Origin: Streptomyces spiroverticillatus
GTDB lineage: Bacteria > Actinomycetota > Actinomycetes > Streptomycetales > Streptomycetaceae
NCBI GenBank assembly: GCA_014650415.1
Contig: BMUX01000027.1
Span: 1 to 64,000, forward strand
DNA length: 64,000 nucleotides
Direction: 5' to 3'
The translations under genes and the position numbers were made by a program. Shown here piece after piece: positions 40,874-50,290 of the stretch (position 1 is its first letter; each line of letters starts with the position of its first letter). The notes beneath the pieces were generated by a model. It searched no databases, was not told the origin of the DNA, and worked only from the letters and a program-made list of their open reading frames with translations.

Positions 40874-42528
40874 GCACGGGGGCCTTCCGGGTGGCGGGAT
40901 CGGCGGGGGGAGAGCGAAGCGGCGGGGGAGGACCGTGCGGTCCTCGCGGTGCCGACGATCCGGGCGGCCGCGAGCTTGCCCGAGATCAGTACGGTCGGCA
41001 CGCCGACCCCCGGAGTGGTGCCGCATCCGGCGAGGACCGCGTTCTCGGTGCCGCGCACCAGGTTGCGCGGCCGGAAGGGACCGGTCTGCGGGAACGTGTG
41101 GGCTGCGGAGAAGGGAGACCCGGCACCGTGCCCTTCGGCACTCCAGTCCGCCGGGGTCACCAGGCACTCCTCCTCGATCGCCGCGCCGAAGTCCTCCAGC
41201 CCACGGTCGGCCAGGGTGCGCAGGAGGCTGTCGCGGTAGCGGGGCCCGAGGTCCGCCCACTCCCGCACACCGGGCCCGACCACCGTGTTCGGGCAGGGTG
41301 CCAGTACGTAGTGCAGGTGTCGCCCCGGGGGAGCGAGCGAGGGATCGGTCGCGGTGGGGCGGGTGATCAGCAGCGAGGGGTCCGACATCAGGTCGCCGGT
41401 GCGGGTCAACTCCCGGAAGGTCTCCTTCCAGGCACCGCCGAAGGAAATGGTGTGGTGCCCCAGCTCCGGCCAGGTCCGGTCGGTGCCCGCGTGCAGGATC
41501 ACCGCGGACGGCGAGTGCCGCAACGGCGCGGCCCGTCGCGGGTACCTGCCGAGCAGCCGGTAGGCCACCGGGAGGTCCGCAGTCAGCACCACCGCGTCGC
41601 AGGCGATGCGCCCCTGGTCGGTGATGACCGCGGTCACGCGCTCGGCGGTGCCGGACCGTTCCAGCCGCGTCACCTCGTGCCCGTACTGGAAATCGGCCCC
41701 CGCCTCGGCGGCGGACGCCGCCAGGGCACGCGGGAGCGCGTGCATGCCGCCGCGCGGGAAGTAGACGCCCGCCACCGTGTCCATGTAAGCGATCACCGCG
41801 TACGCGGCGAGTGCCCGGGCGGGGGGCACCCCCGCGTAGAGGGCCTGGAAGGTGAAGACGCGGCGCAGCCGTTCGTCGGAGAGGAAGCGTCCGATCCGCG
41901 CGTCCATCCGGCCGAAGCCGCCGAGCGCGGCGAGCCGTGCCAGATCCGGGTGCAGGAGCTGGAGGGGGGAGTCGAAGTTGGCGTCGATGAACCGCCGCAT
42001 CTGCACCCGGTACAGCTGCTCCAGCCAGGCCCGCAGCTTCCTGTAGCCGACTGCCTCCCGGGCCCCGGCGAACCGGGCGATCTCCTCCTCCATGGCCGCC
42101 CCGTCGGTGTGTACGTCCAGTGCGCTGCCGTCGGCGAAGCGGGCCCGGTAGGCGGGATGCAACGGGACCAGGTCCAGCCTCCCCGCCATCGAGTGGCCGA
42201 CGGCGGCGAACGCCTCCTCCACCAGGTCCGGCATGGTCAGCACGGTGGGACCGGTGTCGATGCGGTACCCGCCACGGTCCAGCAGACCGGCCCGCCCGCC
42301 GGGTTCGTCCGCCCGTTCCACCACGGTCACCCGCCGGCCCGCACCGAGCAGGTGCAGCGCGGCGGACAGGCCGGCCAGCCCGGCACCGACCACCACGACG
42401 TGATCAGTGGGCCCCTTGACCGTTTTCGCACCGGTGTGCGCGGCCCGCGTGGACAAGGGCGTCCTCCCGGCGAACGTCGCCGCCGACCTCCGAGGGGGGC
42501 CCGTCGTCTCCGTCGTCCGCCCGTTCAT
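40870..42528 (-). CDS. crtI: Phytoene desaturase CrtI
   Basis: 552 aa from ATG at 42528, chosen because it overlaps the crtE stop as ATGA; a GTG at 42537 is an alternative. FAD motif HVVVVGAGLAGLSAALHLLG and the C-terminal bacterial CrtI signature LAGCGTTPGVGVPTVLISGK are present. It introduces four double bonds to make lycopene. It lies between crtE and crtB with overlapping frames, so the proteins are probably made in fixed ratio. Confidence 0.92.
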   Translation of the reverse strand: MNGRTTETTGPPRRSAATFAGRTPLSTRAAHTGAKTVKGPTDHVVVVGAGLAGLSAALHLLGAGRRVTVVERADEPGGRAGLLDRGGYRIDTGPTVLTMPDLVEEAFAAVGHSMAGRLDLVPLHPAYRARFADGSALDVHTDGAAMEEEIARFAGAREAVGYRKLRAWLEQLYRVQMRRFIDANFDSPLQLLHPDLARLAALGGFGRMDARIGRFLSDERLRRVFTFQALYAGVPPARALAAYAVIAYMDTVAGVYFPRGGMHALPRALAASAAEAGADFQYGHEVTRLERSGTAERVTAVITDQGRIACDAVVLTADLPVAYRLLGRYPRRAAPLRHSPSAVILHAGTDRTWPELGHHTISFGGAWKETFRELTRTGDLMSDPSLLITRPTATDPSLAPPGRHLHYVLAPCPNTVVGPGVREWADLGPRYRDSLLRTLADRGLEDFGAAIEEECLVTPADWSAEGHGAGSPFSAAHTFPQTGPFRPRNLVRGTENAVLAGCGTTPGVGVPTVLISGKLAAARIVGTARTARSSPAASLSPRRSRHPEGPRA

Positions 42529-43838
42529 CGAGCCCACCGGGTCTCCTCCTCGTGGAACGCGGTCCGACGCGGACCGCTCGCTGTTCTCCCCGCGCCCGCA
42601 CCGGGTGCGGCGGCGAGCCCCGCCATCAGCTCCCTCAGCCGCTCCTGCGCCCCCGGTACGAGGGGCACCGACGCCAGGTGTCTGTGTGCCACGGCCACGA
42701 GCCGCGAGATCTTCGCCTCCACCACGTTTCGGGCACCGGTGTCCTCCAGCACCCCCCTGACGCGGTCCAGGCCGTCGTCGGACAGCGTGGCATCACCGAG
42801 CGAGGCGTCCAGGAGGGCGGTCGCGGTCCGGTCCCCGGACGCCTGCGCCCGGGCCCTGGCGATCGCCGTCAGGTAGGTCGGTTTCCCGTCGCGGATGTCC
42901 TCCCCCGACGGCTTGCCCGTGTCCAGCGGGTCGCCGAACGCCCCCAGCAGGTCGTCGCGCAGTTGGAAGGCGATGCCCGCGCATCGCCCCGCGGAGCACA
43001 ACGCCGCACTCGTCCGCAGGTCCGCCCCGGCAAGGGCGGCCCCCAGGGCCAGCGGGCGTTCCACGGAGTACAGGGCGCTCTTGAGCGTCGCGATGCGAAT
43101 GGCGCCGCCCACCGTGCGCGACCCGGACACCTGGCCGTGCAGGTCCAGGTACTGGCCGGCCACCATCTCGGTGCGCATCGCCTGCCACAACGCGCGCACC
43201 CGCGTGCGCGCCTCCGCGCCCACGGGGTACGCGTCCCAGGCATCCGCGACCACGTCGTCGGCCCAGCACAGGGCCAGGTCCCCGGCCAGAACGGCCGCGG
43301 CCGAGCCGAAGGACACGCCGGCGTCCGATGCGCCCGGCAGGGTGCGCCCGGCGCCCAGTACGACGTGCAGCGCGGGCCCGCCCCGACGGACCGGGGAGCC
43401 GTCCATCACGTCGTCGTGCACCAGGGCGCACGTCTGGATGAGTTCGAGCCCGGCGGCCAGCCGCAGCGCGCTGTTGACCGTCGCCGGACGCGATCCCCCG
43501 TTGCAGGCGCGCAACGCCCACCACAGGAACTGCGCCCGCAACCGCTTGCCACCGTTCAGCGTGAAGTCGGCGACCCGCGCCGCTACCTCCGCCGCGAACG
43601 TCGCGTCGAGCGCCGCGGCGTCCTGCACGCGCCCGCGCAGCAGCTCCTCCAGCACCTCCCGGACGGCGCCGGACACGTCCCGGTCGACGCGGCGCGCCGC
43701 AACGCTGTCTCCGGGAAACGCCGGGTCCCGGCCGTGCGCCGCCCGGTGTTCCGAGGGGGCCGCACGGGCCGTGTGCCCTGCCCCGGGGCCGAAACGCCCG
43801 CTGCCCCAGGGGTCTTCGCTCCTCCGCGTACGGTGCAT
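42525..43838 (-). CDS. crtE: Geranylgeranyl diphosphate synthase CrtE
   Basis: 437 aa from ATG at 43838; the first 50 residues are Arg/Gly-rich and the real start could be further in. The Asp-rich motifs CALVHDDVMDGSPVRRG and FQLRDDLLGAFGDPLDTGKP mark a short- or medium-chain trans-prenyltransferase, with GGKRLRAQFLWWALRA as the substrate-binding start. It makes the C20 precursor for CrtB. It heads the leftward crtEIBV operon; a candidate promoter lies at 43879-43908. Confidence 0.9.
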   Translation of the reverse strand: MHRTRRSEDPWGSGRFGPGAGHTARAAPSEHRAAHGRDPAFPGDSVAARRVDRDVSGAVREVLEELLRGRVQDAAALDATFAAEVAARVADFTLNGGKRLRAQFLWWALRACNGGSRPATVNSALRLAAGLELIQTCALVHDDVMDGSPVRRGGPALHVVLGAGRTLPGASDAGVSFGSAAAVLAGDLALCWADDVVADAWDAYPVGAEARTRVRALWQAMRTEMVAGQYLDLHGQVSGSRTVGGAIRIATLKSALYSVERPLALGAALAGADLRTSAALCSAGRCAGIAFQLRDDLLGAFGDPLDTGKPSGEDIRDGKPTYLTAIARARAQASGDRTATALLDASLGDATLSDDGLDRVRGVLEDTGARNVVEAKISRLVAVAHRHLASVPLVPGAQERLRELMAGLAAAPGAGAGRTASGPRRTAFHEEETRWAR

Positions 43839-43878
43839 CGTGCTGCCTTCCTCGGGCGCCGGCGGGAATGTGTCCTGC

Positions 43879-43908
43879 TCTTCCTTCCGCCGGACCTGCT
43901 CGGATGCA
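43879..43908 (-). promoter_or_regulatory. Candidate promoter of crtE
   Basis: On the minus strand TGCATCC (43908-43902), 17 bases, GGAAGA (43884-43879). The first half equals that before crtY, the lipocalin and DUF4397 genes; the second half differs from GTAG. It ends 41 bases before the crtE start. Confidence 0.35.
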
Positions 43909-44076
43909 GCAGGACCGGAATCTCCCCATGAGTACCCCGAAGCCGTTCCGCCGCAGCCCCGCGAACGGGTGCCGTCCGCGGCCGACTGAGCGCCACGCCC
44001 TCGCGGACGGCACGCACCGCGCTCGGCGGAACCGGACGTGCGGACACGAGGCCCGATGCCTGTCCGGGGGCCGGCC

Positions 44077-45438
44077 CTATCGCGGTGGCCCGCTCACAGC
44101 CGCCCGTACGGCCGCGGACGTACCCATGACGTCCAGCAAACCCGTCGCGGCCCGGTCGGGTCCGTGCGCACGAAGCCGGCACGCCCAGCCCGCCATTCGG
44201 GGGCGCACCTGGACGAGGACCTCGTCCAGCGCGTGCGCGACGTCGTGGGGCGTGAGGCGATTGGGGTCGCGCACCACCGCCACGCCCGCTCGCTCGGCGT
44301 CGTGGGCCACGGCGAACTGGTCGCTGGAGAAGGGGAGCACCAAGGCGGGAACCCCGGCCCGCAGGCATTCGGTGAAGGAATTGTTGCCCCCGTGGTGGAC
44401 CATCGCGTCCACGTGGGACAGCAAGGACTGCTGGGGCACCGAAGGCACCACGACGACGCGGTCGGACGCCAGGTCGGCGAGCGCGTCCGTCCGCGCACCC
44501 GCCGCTACCACCAGCGCCACCCGGTCGTCGCCCGCCAGCGCACCCCGGACCACGGTGCGCACCACGTCGTCGCGGGCGGTGAGGAACGTGCCGAAGGCGA
44601 TCAGGACGATCCTGTCGGCCCGTTCTCGCAACCGGGCCAGCCGGGCTGCCCACGACGGGTCCAGTGGCACGGTCGGGCCCCCCAGGTGGCCCGCGTACAG
44701 ATGCTCGGGACCCCGGCGCGGTGACGGCAGCCACGACAGACGCGGATACATGTACACCACGGCGTGGGGCGACGTCAGGGCGAAGGCACGGCCCGGTGGC
44801 GCGGCGGACGGCACCCGGCTGAGGGCGAACCCGCGGAACAGCTCCGTGAAGGCCCGGTCGTTGTCGCGGGCCACGGCCAGGAGCCGGGACACCTCGCGCG
44901 GGTCCGGGTGCAGGCGCTCGGGCCAGGCGTAGGGCACGCCGAACCAGGCGTCGTCGTCGCGGAGAACGTAGGTCGGATGTCCTGGGCAGTACGAGGCGTA
45001 CGGCACCCCCAGGCAGTGCAGCGCCAAGGTCGCCGCGTAACTGAGCTGGTCCACCAGGTACCAGTCGGGGCGCAGCCGCGCGTGGAGCTCCGCCACGTCT
45101 GCGTACACCTTCTCCGGATCGGCGCACATGTCGGCGCGGCGGTGCAGGGCCTGCGTCACCAGCGTCGGGACCGCACCCTCCCGGGTGGCCGCCAGGAACT
45201 CCGAGAGCCGAGCGGACTCCGCCGCCTCCTGCGGTGTGCTCTCGGCAACCCCCGTGTTCGCGTTGCGGGTGACCGTCAGGGGCTCGAACCGTGCCCCGGA
45301 ACTCACCGCCAGGTCCTCGAAGGCCTCCGTGCATGCGAAATGAACCTCAGCGCCCTGCGCCCGCAGGGAAGAGGCGAGCACCGACAGCGGACGGGCGTGC
45401 GAAAGGAAGGGCGGACTGATGATCACAATGCGCGACAT
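44077..45438 (-). CDS. GT1-family glycosyltransferase (CrtX/macrolide-GT-like)
   Basis: 453 aa from ATG at 45438 (MSRIVIISPPFLSHARPLSV). The GT-B fold is recognisable: an N-terminal acceptor domain with SHARPLSVLASSLRAQGAEV and a C-terminal donor domain with IVLIAFGTFLTARDDVV, VVVVPSVPQQSLLSHVD and HHGGNNSFTECLRAGVPALV, the UDP/NDP-sugar site. The place beside crtE suggests glycosylation of a hydroxylated carotenoid or of a surface lipid, though no carotenoid hydroxylase is in the window. It may be transcribed without leader from the candidate promoter at 45445-45474. Confidence 0.8.
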   Translation of the reverse strand: MSRIVIISPPFLSHARPLSVLASSLRAQGAEVHFACTEAFEDLAVSSGARFEPLTVTRNANTGVAESTPQEAAESARLSEFLAATREGAVPTLVTQALHRRADMCADPEKVYADVAELHARLRPDWYLVDQLSYAATLALHCLGVPYASYCPGHPTYVLRDDDAWFGVPYAWPERLHPDPREVSRLLAVARDNDRAFTELFRGFALSRVPSAAPPGRAFALTSPHAVVYMYPRLSWLPSPRRGPEHLYAGHLGGPTVPLDPSWAARLARLRERADRIVLIAFGTFLTARDDVVRTVVRGALAGDDRVALVVAAGARTDALADLASDRVVVVPSVPQQSLLSHVDAMVHHGGNNSFTECLRAGVPALVLPFSSDQFAVAHDAERAGVAVVRDPNRLTPHDVAHALDEVLVQVRPRMAGWACRLRAHGPDRAATGLLDVMGTSAAVRAAVSGPPR

Positions 45439-45444
45439 ACGACT

Positions 45445-45474
45445 GTTACGGTCCCGGCCCTGCCCACGGATGAG
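45445..45474 (-). promoter_or_regulatory. Weak candidate LitS-type promoter of the GT1 gene
   Basis: On the minus strand CTCATCC (45474-45468), 17 bases, CGTAAC (45450-45445). It matches the other elements imperfectly. The -10-like part lies 6 bases from the ATG, so a leaderless mRNA would result. Confidence 0.25.
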
Positions 45475-45569
45475 CCCGCGGTGCCCGTCTTCCCCGACAC
45501 AGCAGGGGCCCGGTGCACACCGAGCGCGGGATCCGTGTACGTGGGAGAGGGGCGGCGCGGCAGCGTGCG

Positions 45570-45599
45570 TGCATCTGGGCGGGGCGCGTCGACGGTAGT
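45570..45599 (+). promoter_or_regulatory. Candidate LitS-type promoter of the GT4 gene
   Basis: TGCATCT (45570-45576), 17 bases, GGTAGT (45594-45599), the same layout as before the lipocalin and DUF4397 genes, 36 bases before the GTG start at 45636. Confidence 0.45.
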
Positions 45600-45635
45600 A
45601 CGCAGCGTCGCCCGCCCACACACGAAGGAGACCGC

Positions 45636-47708
45636 GTGCCCGCCTCCTCGGCCCACCGTCTGGACGCGGTGGGAGCATTGTCCGCAGACAGGGAACCCGA
45701 CGCGCTGCTCGCGGCCCGGCAGGCGTTCTTCAGCAAGTCGCCCGCTCCGTCGCCGCGCGCCCCCCACGACCGTCCGTGCACCGGAGAGCTCGAACGCCTG
45801 CTGGAGATCGAGTACGGCGAGCGCCAGGTCCTGGCCCTTCCACTCGTTTCCGACCCCCTCAGCCGTGACGACGCCGATCTGGCCCTTCTGCGCCGGTCGT
45901 GCCGTCTCCGCATCCCGCTCACCCCCGAGAAGTTGCTCGGCCACGCGTCGGGAGATCCGCGCACCCTGACGGTGCTCGCAGAGATGTGGCCGGAGACGGT
46001 GCGCCGGCACGGGGCCGATCATGCTGAGAAGGTGCTGCGCGCGTCGCTGCTGGACGAACGGTGTGAAGCCGCCCGCCTCGCATTCCTTTTGGACTGCGCC
46101 GAGTCGGCCCGACTGAGCCCGCTGTCCGCCGCTGAGGCCGTCCGTCTGGCGCCGTACGACGACCGCTGTGCCCGGCACGCCCTGTGGCGCTACCTGCACC
46201 ATGTCCGCGACGGACGCGCACACCTGCCCGCAGCGCACACCGCCACCGATCCCTACGAGCGCCTACTCCTCGCTCCACCCGGTCGCCTCACCGAAGACAG
46301 GTGGCCGCAGGCCGGACTCGTCGTCGCGCAGAGCATGCTCCAGGGCGGGCTCGACACTCCCGGGCAGGGATCCAGCGGCGGAATGTCCGTTCTCCTGGGC
46401 GGACTCGGCGACGCACTGGCCCGTACCGAGCGCATCGCATCGGTTCTGACCCTGGTCGCCGCAGGACGCGACGAACTGGGGCGCAGGCAGACGCTGCTGC
46501 GCAGACGCCTCGCGGATCATTGGGTGCTCAGCCTGCCCGTCGACGCGCCGACGTCGCCCGCGCCCGACGAGTGGCCCGCACACCGGGCCGCCGTCCGCTG
46601 GTGGGCGACCCGCCTCCTGGGCAGCCTGCCGCGCCCTGTCGACGTCCTCCACGTGAGGTTCGCGGACGACGGCGGTCTGGCACTCGCGCAGGCGGCGGCC
46701 CGTATCGGCAGCGGCCTGTGCTTCACCGCCACCCCCGACCCCCACCGCACCGTGGTCCGGGCGTACGCGACGGCCCCTCCGCAGGATCCGGGGCGCAGGC
46801 AGCGGCTGCGCGCGGACCTGCACCGGGTGTTCTGCGCCGACCAGCTGGTGGAACGTGCCGACACGGTGGTGGGCATCCCCGGCCGGTGCGGCACCGAGAA
46901 GCTGCTGCACTGTTTTCCCGTGCTGGCCGAGCGCTACGGCCCCGCAGGACCCCCGGCACCGCCCGAGGGGCTCGTGCCGTACGTAGCGGTGAGTGACGAG
47001 GAGGCACGACGACGGAAGATGCTGGCGGATCTCTATGCCGGAGGCGACCGCCCGGACGCGCTGGCACCCGCCGACAGGTCGCTGCCGCTGCTGTTGTGCG
47101 TGGGCCGTCTCCACGCGGTCAAACAGCAGGACCTACTGCTGCGCACCTGGCTCAGCACGCAGCTGTGGCGCACCACCGCACTGGTCCTCATCGGCGGCGG
47201 CACGGAGCGGCCCACCGCGGAGGAGCAGCGGATGCGCGCCGTTCTGGGGTCGATGCTCGTCGGACAGGAGAAGGCGTCGCGACGTCTGGCCCTGCTGCCG
47301 GCCCTGGGAAATGACGAGGTCCGCCGCCTGGAGCACGCCCTCGGCGACCCCGGCGCGGACATCGCGGCCTGGTACGTCTGCCCGAGCGCCAAGGAGGAGT
47401 TCGGCATCGCCGTGCTGGAGGCGATGGAGGCGGGGCTGCCCGCAGCGGGTCCTCGGAACGGCGGAGTGGCCCACTACCTGCGCGACGGTGTCAACGGAAC
47501 GCTGCTGGACACGTCCTCCGCCGCCGGCCTCGCGCGCGGACTGCGGCGCCTCGTCGCCGTCCCCGCTTCACGGCGCAGGGCGATGGGGGACGCCGCCAGG
47601 GACACGGTGGTGCGGTCGTACCGCGTCTCCGACATGGCCAAGACCCTGGCACACGAATACCTGGCGCTCGCCCGCCCCAGCGAGGCGCCGGACGTCACCC
47701 CCGTCTGA
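45636..47708 (+). CDS. GT4-family glycosyltransferase with long N-terminal domain
   Basis: 690 aa from GTG at 45636, with GAAGGAG upstream. The first 220 residues are helical and unlike known domains. The remainder resembles sucrose-phosphate-synthase-like GT4 enzymes: QGSSGGMSVLLGGLGDALAR (acceptor-side glycine loop), LLLCVGRLHAVKQQDLLLRT and VCPSAKEEFGIAVLEAMEAG with the EX7E nucleotide-sugar site, then GPRNGGVAHYLRDGVNGTLL. It might glycosylate an osmolyte or a carotenoid-associated lipid. It diverges from the GT1 gene and carries a light-type promoter candidate. Confidence 0.78.
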   Translation: MPASSAHRLDAVGALSADREPDALLAARQAFFSKSPAPSPRAPHDRPCTGELERLLEIEYGERQVLALPLVSDPLSRDDADLALLRRSCRLRIPLTPEKLLGHASGDPRTLTVLAEMWPETVRRHGADHAEKVLRASLLDERCEAARLAFLLDCAESARLSPLSAAEAVRLAPYDDRCARHALWRYLHHVRDGRAHLPAAHTATDPYERLLLAPPGRLTEDRWPQAGLVVAQSMLQGGLDTPGQGSSGGMSVLLGGLGDALARTERIASVLTLVAAGRDELGRRQTLLRRRLADHWVLSLPVDAPTSPAPDEWPAHRAAVRWWATRLLGSLPRPVDVLHVRFADDGGLALAQAAARIGSGLCFTATPDPHRTVVRAYATAPPQDPGRRQRLRADLHRVFCADQLVERADTVVGIPGRCGTEKLLHCFPVLAERYGPAGPPAPPEGLVPYVAVSDEEARRRKMLADLYAGGDRPDALAPADRSLPLLLCVGRLHAVKQQDLLLRTWLSTQLWRTTALVLIGGGTERPTAEEQRMRAVLGSMLVGQEKASRRLALLPALGNDEVRRLEHALGDPGADIAAWYVCPSAKEEFGIAVLEAMEAGLPAAGPRNGGVAHYLRDGVNGTLLDTSSAAGLARGLRRLVAVPASRRRAMGDAARDTVVRSYRVSDMAKTLAHEYLALARPSEAPDVTPV

Positions 47709-47736
47709 CGCAGTGGGTTCCCCGCGCGTCACTCCG

Positions 47737-47782
47737 GGAGGTGTCCCGAGGATGCACCTCGGCGCATTCTCGGGACACCTCC
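47737..47782. terminator. Strong bidirectional terminator
   Basis: Perfect 14-base arms GGAGGTGTCCCGAG (47737-47750) and CTCGGGACACCTCC (47769-47782); the 18-base centre extends the stem with ATGC/GCAT after one mismatch. It lies between the convergent GT4 and DUF4383 genes. Confidence 0.85.
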
Positions 47783-47810
47783 TTCTGGTACGGGTGGGCC
47801 GTCACCTGCC

Positions 47811-48410
47811 CTACCCCTGTTGCCCCTCGGCGGACGGCAGCTGCACCGCACCCCCGCGTACGAGCGCATCGGCCGAGGTCGGGCCGGCCGGCGCGAGGCC
47901 TCGCGCCGCCAGAGCGGCCCGGGCACGCCGCGCGTCCTCAGCGGCGGCTTCGCGCGGGTGGCGGCTGCGCCAGTACGGGTTGTCGTGCGGAAGACCGCCG
48001 CTGACTCTGCCGTACATGCCGAAAGTCATGATCATCAGCCCCATCACGAAGCTGAAGAGGACGTTGGACATCCGGAAGTTGAGGATGTTGGCCGACCTGT
48101 CCAGGACGAACAGGTGCGCGAACCCGGCGATCAGGAAGAGCACCCCGACCACCATGTTCGCCGTGGAGGCGAAGTTCCCTCCCACGAACGCCGCCCCCAC
48201 CAGCAGGAGCCCTACGAGCACGGAGATGAGGCTCAGCAGGCCGTTGGAGGACATGCCCGCCACGCTGACCCCGCGGGTGTCGAAGAAGGCGAGCCGGTCC
48301 GCGAATCCGAGGCAGCCGAAGGCCACCAGGATCACACCGCAGCCGGCTGCCCCGAACCGGTAGACCTGTGCCAGGCGATGGTCCTGTGGAAGTTCGTCCT
48401 TGAGTTTCAT
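47811..48410 (-). CDS. DUF4383 membrane protein
   Basis: 199 aa from ATG at 48410 (MKLKDELPQDHRLAQVYRFG). Four transmembrane helices are visible: GAAGCGVILVAFGCLGF, LLSLISVLVGLLLVGAAFVG, NMVVGVLFLIAGFAHLFVLD and VLFSFVMGLMIMTFGMYGRV, with the family motif DRSANILNFRMSNVLFSF. A hydrophilic tail of about 60 residues includes HDNPYWRSRHP. It lies at the light-locus edge; the region upstream carries CGATGCA-type sequences (48430-48505) resembling the operator-like repeats. Function unknown. Confidence 0.8.
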   Translation of the reverse strand: MKLKDELPQDHRLAQVYRFGAAGCGVILVAFGCLGFADRLAFFDTRGVSVAGMSSNGLLSLISVLVGLLLVGAAFVGGNFASTANMVVGVLFLIAGFAHLFVLDRSANILNFRMSNVLFSFVMGLMIMTFGMYGRVSGGLPHDNPYWRSRHPREAAAEDARRARAALAARGLAPAGPTSADALVRGGAVQLPSAEGQQG

Positions 48411-48693
48411 TGCGCTGTCCTCACGTGCGGCTGACGGTCGATGCGCCCTCCCCGGACTTTGATCGTGGCTCTGCCACCAGAAGTCGGCGCGGTGCATCGC
48501 TCACGCATCGCTTCGCGCCGGCCGCTCCCCGCAGCGAGCCGCCCCACGTTGTACGGGCCGTCGGGCGAGGAGTGAATCTGACGCTCCTCGCGCCCAGGGG
48601 GAGCACGTTCGCGCACACGACGGCACCGGCGGACGCGGATCGGGGGCGGGTAACCTGTCCCGGCAGTCGAGTGACGCAGCCGAGGAGCGCCCC

Positions 48694-49640
48694 TTGCCCG
48701 AGCGGAATCCGGGGTTCGGAACGGCCCGCCCCACCCTGGAAGCGGTCGCGGCCCGTGCCGGTGTCTCCCGAGCCACCGTCTCGCGCGTGGTCAACGGCGG
48801 TGCCGGGGTCCGCGAGCCGGTGGTGGAGAGGGTGCGCCGGGCGGTGGAGGAGCTCGGATACGTTCCCCATCACGCGGCCCGCACCCTGGTCGCCCGGCGC
48901 AACGGTGCCGTCGCCGTGATCATCGCGGAGCCGGAGTTCAGGATCTTCTCAGACCCCTTCTTCGCCCAGCAGATCCGCGGCATCAGCCGGGAGTTGGCGG
49001 CGCACGACTCCCAGCTCGTCCTGCTCTGGGTGGAGGGGCCGGGCGACTACGAGCGCATCGCCCGCTATCTGGGAGGCGGTCACGTCGACGGGGCCCTCGC
49101 ACTCTCCCTGCACGACGACGGCGAACTGCCCGCGATCGTCGCCCGGACCAAGGTGCCGTCCGTGTTCGGCGGCCGGCCCGGGTCACGGCGGAGGGGTCGC
49201 CCTCGGCTCCCGTCGTGCCGTATGTCGACTGCGACAACCGGGGCGGAGCACGCGAAGCGATGCGGCATCTGGTCTCGCTCGGGCAAGAACATCGCGCACA
49301 TCGCGGGCCCGCTGGATCAGACGTCCGCACTGGACAGGGCCGAAGGGTACCGCGAGGCACTGCCGGACGCCGGGTCCGCGCTGATCGGTGAGGGAGCCTT
49401 CACCGAGGAGAGCGGCGCGCGGGCGATGGCCGGACTGCTGGACCGCCGACCGGACGTGGACGCGGTGTTCGCCGCCAACGACCTGATGGCGGCCGAAGCG
49501 CTGGCGACGCTGCGCGAGAGGGGGCTGCGGGTTCCGCTGGACGTCGCCGTGGTGGGCTTCGACGACATGGCCTCGGTGGTGGAGAGGGTTCACCCACCGT
49601 TGGCGACGGTCCGTCAGGACGTGGCGGAAATGGGCCGGTC
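48694..49640 (+). pseudogene. LacI-family regulator, internally frameshifted and C-terminally cut by an IS
   Basis: From TTG at 48694, the LacI helix-turn-helix TLEAVAARAGVSRATVSRVV and the hinge GYVPHHAARTLVARRNGAVA are intact. Near 49180 the frame shifts. The expected VVPYVDCDNRGGAREAMRHL is in another frame until about 49285, where the original frame resumes with KNIAHIAGPLDQTSALDRAE. The last correct residues are VRQDVAEMGR, after which the reading enters an IS5-family fragment. The two compensating shifts leave a long open frame but with about 35 wrong residues in the ligand domain. It is probably non-functional as a sugar-responsive repressor. Confidence 0.7.
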
Positions 49641-50263
49641 GATGCCCCGGCGGCGCAGCCAGGTCCGTATCGCGCGGGAGCTGTAGCCCTTGTCGCCGAG
49701 CACGTGGGCGGGCCGGGTGCGGGGCCGTCCGGGCCCGCACCGGGGCACCCGGATCGCTGCCATCACGGCTTCGAACTGGGTGCAGTCGTTGGTGTTCCCG
49801 CCCGTGAGAGTGAAGGCCAGCGGACGGCCAGCCGCATCGCAGGCAAGGTGGATCTTGCTGGTCAGGCCGCCGCGCGAGCGTCCGAGGGCCGGTGGGCGGA
49901 GCCCCCTTTTCGGGCCCCGGCCGCGTGCTGGTGGGCCCGCACGACGGTGGAGTCGACCGACACCAGCCAGTCGATGTCCCCGGCAGCGTCCGCCTTCGCC
50001 TGCGCGGCCCGCAGCATCGCCTCGAACGTGCCGTCCTTCGCCCACCGGCGGAAACGGGTGTGCAGCGTGGCCCACGACCCGTACCGCTCGGGCACGTCCC
50101 GCCAGGCCGTGCCGGTACGGAACTTCCACACGATCCCGTTCAGGACCCTCCGGTCGTCCAGCCGCTTACGCCCCCGCAACGACACGGGCAGCAGCGGCCG
50201 GACGAACTCCCACTCAGCATCGGACAGTTCAAGACGACGTATCACCCGACCATGATCCACCAC
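49640..50263 (-). pseudogene. IS5-family transposase, C-terminally truncated
   Basis: The first frame from GTG at 50263 begins MVDHGRVIRRLELSDAEWEF and includes the IS5 region LNGIVWKFRTGTAWRDVPER and DWLVSVDSTVVRAHQHAAG (first Asp). The second frame continues GPKRGLRPPALGRSRGGLTS, TGGNTNDCTQFEAVMAAIRV and VLGDKGYSSRAIRTWLRRRG (second Asp), then is cut off in LacI sequence. The frame change is at AAAAGGGGG near 49900, as in the intact element at 1104-2528, suggesting a programmed -1 frameshift shared by both. The final Glu part is lost. Confidence 0.7.
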
Positions 50264-50290
50264 TCAAGATCACCATTTGCCGACAGGCCC
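49640..50290 (-). mobile_element. IS5-family element, truncated at one end
   Basis: The outer end near 50263-50290 (ATCACCATTTGCCGACAGGCC...) lies before the transposase start and is followed by CTAG. The other end is missing: the transposase runs into the LacI gene near 49640. Because only one end is visible, the element cannot move by itself. It separates the LacI relic from the S33 peptidase gene. Confidence 0.65.
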
